Source of the DNA: Dongia_A sp035695765 | GTDB taxonomy: Bacteria > Pseudomonadota > Alphaproteobacteria > Dongiales > Dongiaceae | DNA length: 64,000 bases | Assembly: GCA_035695765.1 (NCBI GenBank) | Contig: DASRRI010000103.1 | Span: 1 to 64,000 of the forward strand | Reading direction: 5' to 3' | Part shown: piece by piece, positions 27,709 through 35,383 of the stretch | How positions within the stretch are numbered: the stretch's first letter is position 1 | Layout of the letters: every line of letters begins with the position of its first letter | The notes under the pieces: generated by a model | Seen by the model: only the letters and a program-made list of their open reading frames with translations | What the model was told of the DNA's origin: nothing | Database searches by the model: none | Made by a program: the position numbers and the translations under genes

Positions 27709-29151
27709 ATGAAGGGCGGCGACGGTCTCGACCGCGCCAGCTATGCCAACGCGCTGGTCGGATTGACGATCGATCTCATCAATACCGCCAACAACACCGG
27801 CGAGGCGTTTGGTGACAGTTACGAGGACATCGAGTACATCGAGGGTTCGCAGGGCAACGACATCCTGATCGGCAATAGCTTCACCAAGACCTTTGGTCTG
27901 TACGGCGGCAAGGGCTTCGATGTGCTGACTGGCGGCGGTGGCAATGACATTCTCGATGGTGGCGACGGCAACGACATCATCAGCGGCGGCCTCGGCGGCG
28001 ACGACGACGCACTCCAAGGCGGCGCCGGCGACGACACGATCACTTTCGGATCGGACGGCGGCACTGCCTATGCAGATGCCGGCAAGGACAAGATTACTGG
28101 ATCCTTCGGCGACAATGATGCCGTCACCTTCGAACTGTCCAAGGCCGGAGTCACACTGGACCTGATCAACGGCGCTACCAACACCGGCGTCGCTCAGGGC
28201 GACACCTATAGCTTTGTCGACATATTCCGCGGGTCGAGCCTGGCCGACAAGATGTACGGCTCGATCGATGCCGATCTCTTCTTTGGCGGACTTGGCGCCG
28301 ACAAGCTCGATGGTCGCGCCGGCGAAGATCAGCTCTATGGCGATGGGGGCAACGACACGCTGATCGGCGGCGCCGGCAAGGACTGGCTGCATGGCGGCCA
28401 AGGCAACGACATCCTGGACGGCGGCACTGAGAGTGACACGCTATATGGCGAGCAGGGCAATGACACACTGAAAGGTGGCGAGGGCGACGACGATCTGTTC
28501 GGCAACATCGGCAATGACAAGCTGATGGGCGGCACCGGCGATGACGATCTGGATGGCGGCGACGGCAATGACACGCTCGACGGCGGCATTGGCGATGATG
28601 ATCTCGACGGCGGCGACGACAATGATACGCTCACGGGCGGCGTCGGCGGCGACGATCTGTTGGGCGGCATCGGCAATGACAAGCTGGATGGTGGTGACGG
28701 TAACGATTTCCTGGTCGGCGAAGAGAACAACGACACGGTGACGGGTGGGAAAGGCGACGACTTCCTGCTCGGCATCGACGGCAACGACGTCCTCAATGGC
28801 GGCGACGGGAAGGACTATATCTGGGGCGGCGCGGGCGTCGACAAGATGACCGGCGGCACCGGCAACGACACCTTCGTGTTCAGTGTCGCGGATCTCGGCA
28901 CCAAGGACACGGTGACCGATTTCAAGTTCGGCCAGGATAGCCTGCAGTTCATTGACGTTTTCAATGGCGCCGGCAACGACCTGCAGGACCTGCTGGATGC
29001 CGGCCTCAACGCCAGCATCAAGGGATCGACCCTGTCGATCTTCTCCGGCGATCAGCTGGCGATCACGATCAACGGCTGGACGGGGCCGCAGATCACGTCG
29101 ATGCAGGACCTGTCCCTTGCGCTTGGTTCAAGCCTTGAGGTCATAAACTGA
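27709..29151 (+). CDS. RTX (hemolysin-type calcium-binding) exoprotein, 3' intact portion
   Basis: 480 residues from the first ATG in the intact frame; the frame is open back to about 27382, so this is not a true start. It has many GGxGxDxLxGG nonapeptide repeats (GGDGNDTLDGG-type) organised around modules reading A-NTG-A-GD..-S-IE..-GS..ND-L-G. The C-terminus (NDTFVFSVADLG, then DTVTDFKFGQDSLQF) is the usual type I secretion target region. The protein would bind Ca2+ outside the cell after type I export. An exporter pair lies 4.7 kb downstream (33860-37526). Expression is doubtful given the frameshifts upstream. The strongest alternative is a sequencing-error split of a working gene. Confidence 0.75.
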   Translation: MKGGDGLDRASYANALVGLTIDLINTANNTGEAFGDSYEDIEYIEGSQGNDILIGNSFTKTFGLYGGKGFDVLTGGGGNDILDGGDGNDIISGGLGGDDDALQGGAGDDTITFGSDGGTAYADAGKDKITGSFGDNDAVTFELSKAGVTLDLINGATNTGVAQGDTYSFVDIFRGSSLADKMYGSIDADLFFGGLGADKLDGRAGEDQLYGDGGNDTLIGGAGKDWLHGGQGNDILDGGTESDTLYGEQGNDTLKGGEGDDDLFGNIGNDKLMGGTGDDDLDGGDGNDTLDGGIGDDDLDGGDDNDTLTGGVGGDDLLGGIGNDKLDGGDGNDFLVGEENNDTVTGGKGDDFLLGIDGNDVLNGGDGKDYIWGGAGVDKMTGGTGNDTFVFSVADLGTKDTVTDFKFGQDSLQFIDVFNGAGNDLQDLLDAGLNASIKGSTLSIFSGDQLAITINGWTGPQITSMQDLSLALGSSLEVIN

Positions 29152-29165
29152 CGACGATGACGGGC

Positions 29166-29192
29166 GATGGCGCTCCGATCTGGAGCGCCATC
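29166..29192 (+). terminator. hairpin terminator after the RTX gene
   Basis: GATGGCGCTCC and GGAGCGCCATC pair around GATCT, with CCCCTTTCTCT after. It lies 15 nt past the RTX stop. Positions 29193-29516 hold no gene; only the palindrome at 29364-29376 and the galU leader are seen there. Confidence 0.75.
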
Positions 29193-29363
29193 GATCCCCT
29201 TTCTCTGCCGCTGCTGACCATGCCCCGGAAATGTCACAGCGCCACCACCGCCGCGTGACCATCTGCCGCGATCCAGGCAGCCGGAGTACGAAGATGGCGC
29301 GCGAATAGGCAAAGAAAACATCGGCAATCGCGGCCGCGCGTATTCCGCGAATCGATGTTTGTG

Positions 29364-29376
29364 CTTGTGACACAAG
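29364..29376. promoter_or_regulatory. palindrome upstream of galU
   Basis: CTTGTG and CACAAG flank a single A, a perfect 13-bp dyad about 140 nt upstream of the galU start. It could be a regulator site; no regulator is identified. Confidence 0.35.
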
Positions 29377-29516
29377 GCAAACAACGTCACCAAAACTTCG
29401 CTGTCGGGTTGAACCGCAGATGCGGTACCCTTTATGCATATTCGTTCGCAGGTGCGATTAGCGCGCCGGAGAAAATTTAGACTGCGACACACGGCAATAT
29501 GACAACGAGGTGATTC

Positions 29517-30425
29517 ATGAGAAAGCCGCTGCGCAAGGCGATATTTCCGGTCGGCGGATTGGGAACGCGGTTCCTGCCGGCAACCAAGGCGATGCCGAAG
29601 GAAATGCTGCCGGTGGTGGATAAGCCGCTGATCCAATATGCCGTCGAGGAGGCGCGCGCCGCTGGGATCGAAGAGATGATCTTCGTGACCGGCCGCGGCA
29701 AGAGCGCAATCGAGGATCACTTCGATTACTCGTACGAGCTGCAGGACATGCTGAAGTCGCGGCACAAGGATGCCGAGCTCGCTCTGATCGACAACCTGCT
29801 GCCGAAGCCTGGGGAATATGCCTATGTGCGCCAGCAGGAAGCGCGCGGCCTCGGCCACGCTGTCTGGTGTGCCCGCAACCTCGTCGGCAACGAGCCGTTC
29901 GCGGTCTTGCTGGCGGACGATCTGGTACAGGCGACAACGCCGTGCCTGAAGCAGATGGTGGAGGTCTATAACGAAGTCGGCGGCAACGTTGTCGCTGTCA
30001 TGGACGTGCCGAAGGCGCACACCGACCGCTATGGCATCCTGCAGACCGGCAAGGAGAGCGGACGCCTGGTCGAAGCCGTGGGCCTGGTCGAGAAGCCGAA
30101 GCCCGAGGTTGCGCCGTCGACACTGTCCATCATCGGGCGCTATATCCTGCAGCCGGACGTGTTCAGCCATCTCGACCAGCAGAGCCCTGGCGCCGGCGGC
30201 GAGATCCAGCTGACTGATGCGATGGCGCAGATGTGCGGTCGCGGCCGCTTCCACGGCTACCGGTTCGAAGGCCGCCGTTTCGATTGCGGCGACAAGGCGG
30301 GCTTCATCGAGGCCAACATCGCCTACGCGCTCAACCACCCCAAGATCGGCGGGCGCATCCGCGATGCCCTGCTCGACTTCGCTGAAGAGCAGGTGAAAAT
30401 CTCTCGCCCGGAGGCGGCCGAGTAG
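29517..30425 (+). CDS. galU: UTP-glucose-1-phosphate uridylyltransferase
   Basis: 302 residues, the usual GalU length. The nucleotide-binding signature is FPVGGLGTRFLPATKAMPKE (about 9-28), with VDKPLIQYAVEEA after it. FAVLLADDL, GLVEKPKPEVAPS and the RRFDCGDKAGFIEANIAYAL segment complete the family pattern. It makes UDP-glucose from UTP and glucose 1-phosphate for envelope polysaccharides and glycolipids. The start ATG follows CGAGGTGATTC. It has its own transcription unit. Confidence 0.96.
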   Translation: MRKPLRKAIFPVGGLGTRFLPATKAMPKEMLPVVDKPLIQYAVEEARAAGIEEMIFVTGRGKSAIEDHFDYSYELQDMLKSRHKDAELALIDNLLPKPGEYAYVRQQEARGLGHAVWCARNLVGNEPFAVLLADDLVQATTPCLKQMVEVYNEVGGNVVAVMDVPKAHTDRYGILQTGKESGRLVEAVGLVEKPKPEVAPSTLSIIGRYILQPDVFSHLDQQSPGAGGEIQLTDAMAQMCGRGRFHGYRFEGRRFDCGDKAGFIEANIAYALNHPKIGGRIRDALLDFAEEQVKISRPEAAE

Positions 30426-30544
30426 CGTTACCGCAACGCCGTCGGTACTTGCGTCAGCATGGCGGCGCGCTCATGGCGTGCCGCCATGCTGTTTTCAAGT
30501 CCGGCGAACTTGGCCGGCGTATGCGGCCGGCCGATCCGCCATGT

Positions 30545-31273
30545 TCATCGAGTTCTGCTGGATGGAGTTGGAAAACTCGAAATCCCTGTGGGCCGGCGCC
30601 AGATCACAGAGACCTCCGCGCGTTCGCGGAAACCCAGACGCCGGTAGATGGCGGTGGCTGGATTATCCGGAAAGACATGGAGGAACGGCACCTCGCTGCG
30701 TTGAGCCGCGTCGCGCATCAGCGCCTGCATGAGAAAGCTGCCGAGCCGGCGCCCGCGCGCAGCCGGATGAACGGCGATGGCGCTGAGTTCGACGTAGCCA
30801 GGCAAGCGAAAGCGTTCGCCGGCCATCGCGATCAAGACGCCGGATGGATCGCGGATACCGATATATTTGCCGAGCATGAAAGTGCGCGGCCCGACCGGAC
30901 CGGGTTTGGTCGCTTCCGCGAGGGCCACCATGTCAGCGGCATCCGCGGGGCCGAGCATCCGGATGGATGATTCGCCTTCTACGACCACATTGCCCGGTTC
31001 GTCCATGACCATCTGGAGAATCGGGCGGACACTCAATGTTTCCCATCCGGGGGGTGGCGGCTCGTTGCGCGGGCGGAACAGACGCGCTTCCATGCCGGGT
31101 GCCAAGCCAGTGGCCAGGTCGGCATGCGCGGCAGCAGAAGGCTCAGCGATTGCGGAGAACGGCGCCATCTCGCGCGGATAGTGGCGCGCCAGACCGGTTC
31201 CCAGCGCCACGCTCTGGTGCGTCGTGGTCAGGGCTGACCATACGACATTGTCCAGCGGATGCGTATCGTTCAT
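30545..31273 (-). CDS. GNAT family N-acetyltransferase
   Basis: 242 residues from the ATG at 31273, preceded by AAGGAGAC. The C-terminal half is a GNAT domain: LPGYVELSAIAVHPAARGRR (about 165-184) then LGSFLMQAL is the acetyl-CoA pyrophosphate-binding loop, and FLHVFPDNPATAIYRRLGF (about 201-219) is motif B. The N-terminal 100 residues resemble the FR47-type two-GNAT layout. Substrate unknown. It is divergent from the Ada-like gene. Confidence 0.88.
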   Translation of the reverse strand: MNDTHPLDNVVWSALTTTHQSVALGTGLARHYPREMAPFSAIAEPSAAAHADLATGLAPGMEARLFRPRNEPPPPGWETLSVRPILQMVMDEPGNVVVEGESSIRMLGPADAADMVALAEATKPGPVGPRTFMLGKYIGIRDPSGVLIAMAGERFRLPGYVELSAIAVHPAARGRRLGSFLMQALMRDAAQRSEVPFLHVFPDNPATAIYRRLGFRERAEVSVIWRRPTGISSFPTPSSRTR

Positions 31274-31379
31274 CAGTGTCTCCTTCCATCCGGCATTGAA
31301 ACAAATGACTGGCTTGCGGCATTGTCGTTGCGCTCGCCGGAATCGGACTCGGTCCCCGGTAGCGAGAGTCGAGGCTGGC

Positions 31380-31952
31380 ATGCTGGATGCGGCGGAATGC
31401 GAACGGGCGCGCATGGCGCGCGACCCGGCTTATGACGGACGGTTCTTCAGCGGCGTCGTGACGACGGGCGTCTATTGCCGGCCCGTCTGTCCGGTGCGCC
31501 CGGCGCGCGCGAAGAACGTGCGATTCTTTCCGAGTGCCGCCGCGGCGGAGCGTGCCGGATTCCGGCCATGCCTGCGCTGCCGGCCGGAGGCGGCACCCTT
31601 CTCTCCCGCCTGGAAAGGCTCACGCACCACGGTCGAGCGGGCCGCGCGGCTCATCATCAAAGAGGGAGCGCTGGACGGGGATGGTGCGTCGGTTGAGAAA
31701 TTGGCCGCACGCCTTGGGATTGGTGCGCGCCATCTGGCGCGATTATGCGCACGTCATTTCGGTGCCAGCCCGCTCCAGATCGCCAGCACGGCGCGCATCC
31801 AACGGGCAAAACGGCTGCTCGATGAAACCGAGCTGCCGATGACGGAGGTCGCGCTGCGCGCCGGTTTTGGCAGCCTGCGCCGTTTCAATGCCGTGTTCGC
31901 CACGATATATCATCGGCCACCCAGCGCCATACGGCAGAAGAGAATGCCTTAG
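31380..31952 (+). CDS. Ada-N zinc domain + AraC HTH regulator (AdaA-like, no methyltransferase domain)
   Basis: 190 residues from the ATG at 31380. The N-terminal Ada metal-binding domain has the zinc Cys set Cys33, Cys37, Cys64, Cys67 (GVYCRPVCPVR and PCLRCRPEA). The first of these is the usual methyl-phosphotriester acceptor. Residues about 80-185 form an AraC-type HTH pair (ASVEKLAARLGIGARHLARL; VALRAGFGSLRRFNAVF). The protein stops there, lacking the O6-methylguanine methyltransferase or AlkA-type glycosylase domains. It would act as a methylation-responsive transcription activator like Bacillus AdaA. It overlaps the convergent MFS gene by 4 nt. Confidence 0.88.
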   Translation: MLDAAECERARMARDPAYDGRFFSGVVTTGVYCRPVCPVRPARAKNVRFFPSAAAAERAGFRPCLRCRPEAAPFSPAWKGSRTTVERAARLIIKEGALDGDGASVEKLAARLGIGARHLARLCARHFGASPLQIASTARIQRAKRLLDETELPMTEVALRAGFGSLRRFNAVFATIYHRPPSAIRQKRMP

Positions 31953-33676
31953 GACTTCGGGGATGGCGCCGGCGAAGGCTCGCCTGGTTCTGGCGGCAAA
32001 GCGGGGTCGGTGATGGAGATGGTCGGCGCGCGCTCGACATGGTCGCCCGGCCGGCCGGCGATATCTTCGATCGACTGCGCCATCAGGCGCCGGACTTTTG
32101 GCCGCACCTCGCCGTGGTGGAAGGTGCGAGCATGGTCCCAGATGGCGCGGTCGGCGACGGTGCCGCGATGGCGCTGGCGCAGATAGTCGGTCCAGCTGGG
32201 ATATTGGAAGCGCTCCACCCAGAGCTCCGGATCGGTCACGTCCACCATCAGCGACCAGCGGCGCGCGCCGTTGCGCTGCCGGACCTGGGCAAGGCGGCGC
32301 ATGGCGCCCGCGAATAGAGGCGCATCTTCCCGGGCCACACGATATTCGATGGTGATCACGACATGGCCGTCGCGATAGGGGATGGATTCGTCCAAGGTCG
32401 GCAATGCGGAGTCCGGCAGCCGAGGGTCGAGATTGTCGCCGCTGCCCGCCGGCATCGGCCAGATGCGCGACAGCAGCGGCGAGAGCGCAAGAACGCCGCC
32501 GGCCAGCGCCAGGCTGAAGGGCAAACCATACTGATGCGCAGCAAGGCCCCACAGCCAGCTGCCCAGCGCCATGCCGCCAAAAGTCAGGGTTTGGTAGATG
32601 GCGACACAACGCCCGACCACCCAGCGCGGCACGGATAATTGGACGGAGATGTTGAAAGTGGAGAGCGCAAGCACCCAGCCGCCGCCGCCCAGCACCATGC
32701 CGAGCATCGTCACCGGCAGATTGTGGCTGAGTGAAGCGATGATGCTGTTCGCGGCGAACGCAAATGTCGCGATGGTCACGATGCGCCCAGTCGAAAAGCG
32801 GGCACGCAGGCGGGTGCTGAGCAAGGCACTGAGGACAGCGCCGACGCCGAAGGCGCCGAGCAGCAAGCCGTAGATCGACGGGCCGCCCCCCATCTGATCG
32901 CGCGCGACCAGCGGCATCAGGGCCCAGATGCTGCTCGCCGCCGTGCCGAACACGATTGCGCGCACCAACACGCTGCGGATGCTGGGCGACAGGGAGACGT
33001 AACGGAGGCCAGCCATCATGGCGCTGGGAATGCTCTCGGGCGGAAACGGCCGCTCCTCGACCGGCCGCTTCCAGGAGAACAGGACTGCGATGAGCCCGAT
33101 ATAGCTGATGCTGTTGATGAAAAAGGCCGCCTGCGATCCGAAGGCAGCGACGACGAGACCGCCGATCGCCGGACCCACCGTGCGTGCGATATTGAAGCCG
33201 AGGCTGTTGAGCGCGACGGCGGAAGGCAGCTCCGCCCGCGGCACCACCTCACCCACCGAGGCCTGCCACGCGGGACCATAGATCGCGTTGCCGCAGCCCA
33301 CCAGGAAGGTGAAGGTCAGCAGCAGCAAGGGTGTCATGATTCCGGCAAAGGTGAACGCTGTCAGCAGAACCGAGACGATGAGCGCCAGGACCTGCGCGGC
33401 GAGCATGAGCGCACGCCGGTCGAACACGTCGGCGACAGCGCCCGCCGCCAAGCAGAACAGCATGTAGGGAAGCACAGTCGAAGCCTGCACCAACGCAACG
33501 ACGTCGGCGGTCGGCGACAGCGAGGTCATCAGCCAGGATGCGCCGACTGACTGGATCAGACCGCCGAAATTGGAGCACAGGCTGGCCAGCCAAAGGGCGA
33601 GGAAGATGCGGTATTTGAACGGTGTGAGGGGCGACGCCCGCGTGCTGTCGGGGCGACGCGGTGTACTGTCATTCAT
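31949..33676 (-). CDS. MFS exporter of the MFS_3/TMS group
   Basis: 575 residues with about 11-12 membrane helices in the first 410 residues (starting FLALWLASLCSNFGGLIQSV) and a soluble C-terminal domain of about 150 residues. The latter (HVVITIEYRV, then REDAPLFAGAM and VERFQYPSWTDYLRQ) is characteristic of this group and resembles an antibiotic-monooxygenase-like ferredoxin fold. Related transporters export siderophores or drugs. Substrate not predictable. The gene is convergent with the Ada-like gene and likely transcribed alone. Confidence 0.9.
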   Translation of the reverse strand: MNDSTPRRPDSTRASPLTPFKYRIFLALWLASLCSNFGGLIQSVGASWLMTSLSPTADVVALVQASTVLPYMLFCLAAGAVADVFDRRALMLAAQVLALIVSVLLTAFTFAGIMTPLLLLTFTFLVGCGNAIYGPAWQASVGEVVPRAELPSAVALNSLGFNIARTVGPAIGGLVVAAFGSQAAFFINSISYIGLIAVLFSWKRPVEERPFPPESIPSAMMAGLRYVSLSPSIRSVLVRAIVFGTAASSIWALMPLVARDQMGGGPSIYGLLLGAFGVGAVLSALLSTRLRARFSTGRIVTIATFAFAANSIIASLSHNLPVTMLGMVLGGGGWVLALSTFNISVQLSVPRWVVGRCVAIYQTLTFGGMALGSWLWGLAAHQYGLPFSLALAGGVLALSPLLSRIWPMPAGSGDNLDPRLPDSALPTLDESIPYRDGHVVITIEYRVAREDAPLFAGAMRRLAQVRQRNGARRWSLMVDVTDPELWVERFQYPSWTDYLRQRHRGTVADRAIWDHARTFHHGEVRPKVRRLMAQSIEDIAGRPGDHVERAPTISITDPALPPEPGEPSPAPSPKS

Positions 33677-33797
33677 GACTATCGATATTGCCGCCAGTGC
33701 TTCCGCCGGGCATGGGCTAAGTGTCGCGTCCGCGTGGAATCACAGGATTGTTGCACAGGTGTGCGGAGATACCCAGTCACCAAATGCAGCCGATCAT

Positions 33798-33829
33798 ACT
33801 CCCCTTCCTCCCTTGCGGGGGAAGGGAGA
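33798..33829. repeat. GC-rich intergenic palindrome
   Basis: CTCCCCTTCCTCCCTTGC is followed by GGGGGAAGGGAG, an imperfect hairpin of the same style as those at 76-98 and 61316-61422. It lies in the 183-bp gap between the MFS exporter and the end of the secretion operon and could also act as terminator for the latter. Confidence 0.5.
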
Positions 33830-33859
33830 TATTTCTTGAGCAACAGGGAGGTTGAGCGA

Positions 33860-35383
33860 TCACCGCTCGTGCATGCTCTCCGAGACGTGGCGGACGAGAG
33901 GCGACAGGAGGTAGCTGATGAGGCGGCGTTCGCCGGTCTGGACCTCGGCGGTCACCGCCATGCCGGGGGTCAAGTTCACCTTGCCGTTTTCGGTCATCAT
34001 CCAATCCTGCGACAAGGCGATGCGGGCGAGGTAGACCGGGCCGGAATTGCCGTCGGACGCGACAGGGTCGCCGTCGTCCTGATTGGCATCCTTGTTGCCC
34101 TTCTTGTCGTTCGCCGGATGATTGACGGCGTCGCGCGTCACATCCAGGACCTTGCCGTCGATCAGGCCGTAGAGGGTGAAGTTGAAAGCCTCGACCTTCA
34201 CGCGTACGGTCTGGCCGGCGCGGATGAAACCGACATCGCGGTTCTGCACGGCGGCCTCGACCACCAGGCTGTCCTGGTCGGGTACGATCGACAGCAGCGA
34301 TTCGGCCGGCGTCACCACGCCGCCGATCGTATGGATCGCCAGCTGTTGGACCGTCCCGTCGATCGGCGCATGGAGGATACCCTGGCGCAGCCGCTGCTCG
34401 GCCTTGGCAAGCTCGGCTTCCAGCTCGCTCGCCTGGGCGCGCGTCTTGTCGAGGTCGGCCAGCACCTGCATCTGGTATTGCGCGGCCTCGGCGGCGCGCT
34501 GCTCGTGCAGGGCGCGCTGGGCCGCTTCCGCCGCATCCTTGCGGTGGGCGAGCACGCCAATCTCATGCTGCTGCTCGATCAGCTGCTGGTTGGCCTGGTA
34601 CCACTCGAGCTTGCTGCCGATCTTCTGGTCGCGCATGTCGCGCAGGATCTTCTCCTGATCCGCCACCATCGGCAGCGATGCCTGCAATTTCTCGGCGCCG
34701 GCCTGCGCCTCGGCGGCTTCGGCCTGCTTGGCTTCGACCTGCTGGTCAAGATCGGCGAGCTTGGCGCTTTCGTTCGCGGCCTGGGCGCGCATGGCCGCCA
34801 GAGTCAGCGTCAGGTCTTCGGGCTCAGCATCAGCCGGCGGACCCACCAGGTCCGGCTCGCGCCCTTGGCCTGCCGTCCCAGGCAAAGAGCCGGCGAGGCC
34901 GCGCAGGCGCGCGAGGTTGAGATTGGCCTGCCGCAGGTCGCGCGCGAAGCGGTCGCGGTCCGCCAGGGTCTGGATGGAGTTGAGCTCGATCAGGGTATCC
35001 CCGGCTTTCACATGATCGCCGTCCGCAACATGGATGGCGGTGACGATGCCGGTGTCGGCCGGCTGCACGATCTTGGTCTTGCCCTGGGGGACAATGCGGC
35101 CGCCGGCAGTCGCGACGATATCGACCTTGCCGATGCAGGCCCATGCGATGGCAATAAGAGCCACTGCGATGATGGTAAGGCCGACGGCACGGCCGACCGG
35201 CGAAGGCGGCGTGTCCACGATCTCCAGCGCAGCCGGGAGGAATTCGCGCTCGTCGCGCGTGCGGCGCGGCAAGCGCAGGAGCTTGGCGGCCGATTTCTCA
35301 TTCGCGGAGTCCACCGCGGTGTCGGCAGGCGGGCTGACCTCCGGCACGACAGGGAGGCTGCGTGCGGTATTGTCACGCTGCAT
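33860..35383 (-). CDS. HlyD-type periplasmic adaptor of type I secretion
   Basis: 507 residues. A cytoplasmic N-terminus is followed by one membrane helix (about 64-86, VGLTIIAVALIAIAWACIGK) and the HlyD biotinyl/lipoyl-like start GRIVPQGKTKIVQPADTGIV. A long alpha-helical hairpin with Ala/Glu/Gln-rich heptads (about 170-360) precedes the second lipoyl half (APIDGTVQQLAIHTIGGVV) and the beta-barrel TAEVQTGERRLISYLLSPL. It bridges the ABC exporter to an outer-membrane TolC protein, which is not in the window. It overlaps the exporter gene by 11 nt. Confidence 0.93.
   Translation of the reverse strand: MQRDNTARSLPVVPEVSPPADTAVDSANEKSAAKLLRLPRRTRDEREFLPAALEIVDTPPSPVGRAVGLTIIAVALIAIAWACIGKVDIVATAGGRIVPQGKTKIVQPADTGIVTAIHVADGDHVKAGDTLIELNSIQTLADRDRFARDLRQANLNLARLRGLAGSLPGTAGQGREPDLVGPPADAEPEDLTLTLAAMRAQAANESAKLADLDQQVEAKQAEAAEAQAGAEKLQASLPMVADQEKILRDMRDQKIGSKLEWYQANQQLIEQQHEIGVLAHRKDAAEAAQRALHEQRAAEAAQYQMQVLADLDKTRAQASELEAELAKAEQRLRQGILHAPIDGTVQQLAIHTIGGVVTPAESLLSIVPDQDSLVVEAAVQNRDVGFIRAGQTVRVKVEAFNFTLYGLIDGKVLDVTRDAVNHPANDKKGNKDANQDDGDPVASDGNSGPVYLARIALSQDWMMTENGKVNLTPGMAVTAEVQTGERRLISYLLSPLVRHVSESMHER

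Noticed and set aside
27221..28900. Possible CRISPR-like or tandem DNA repeat array
   Set aside because: The periodicity is that of RTX nonapeptides in a coding frame; units are not identical and there are no spacers.
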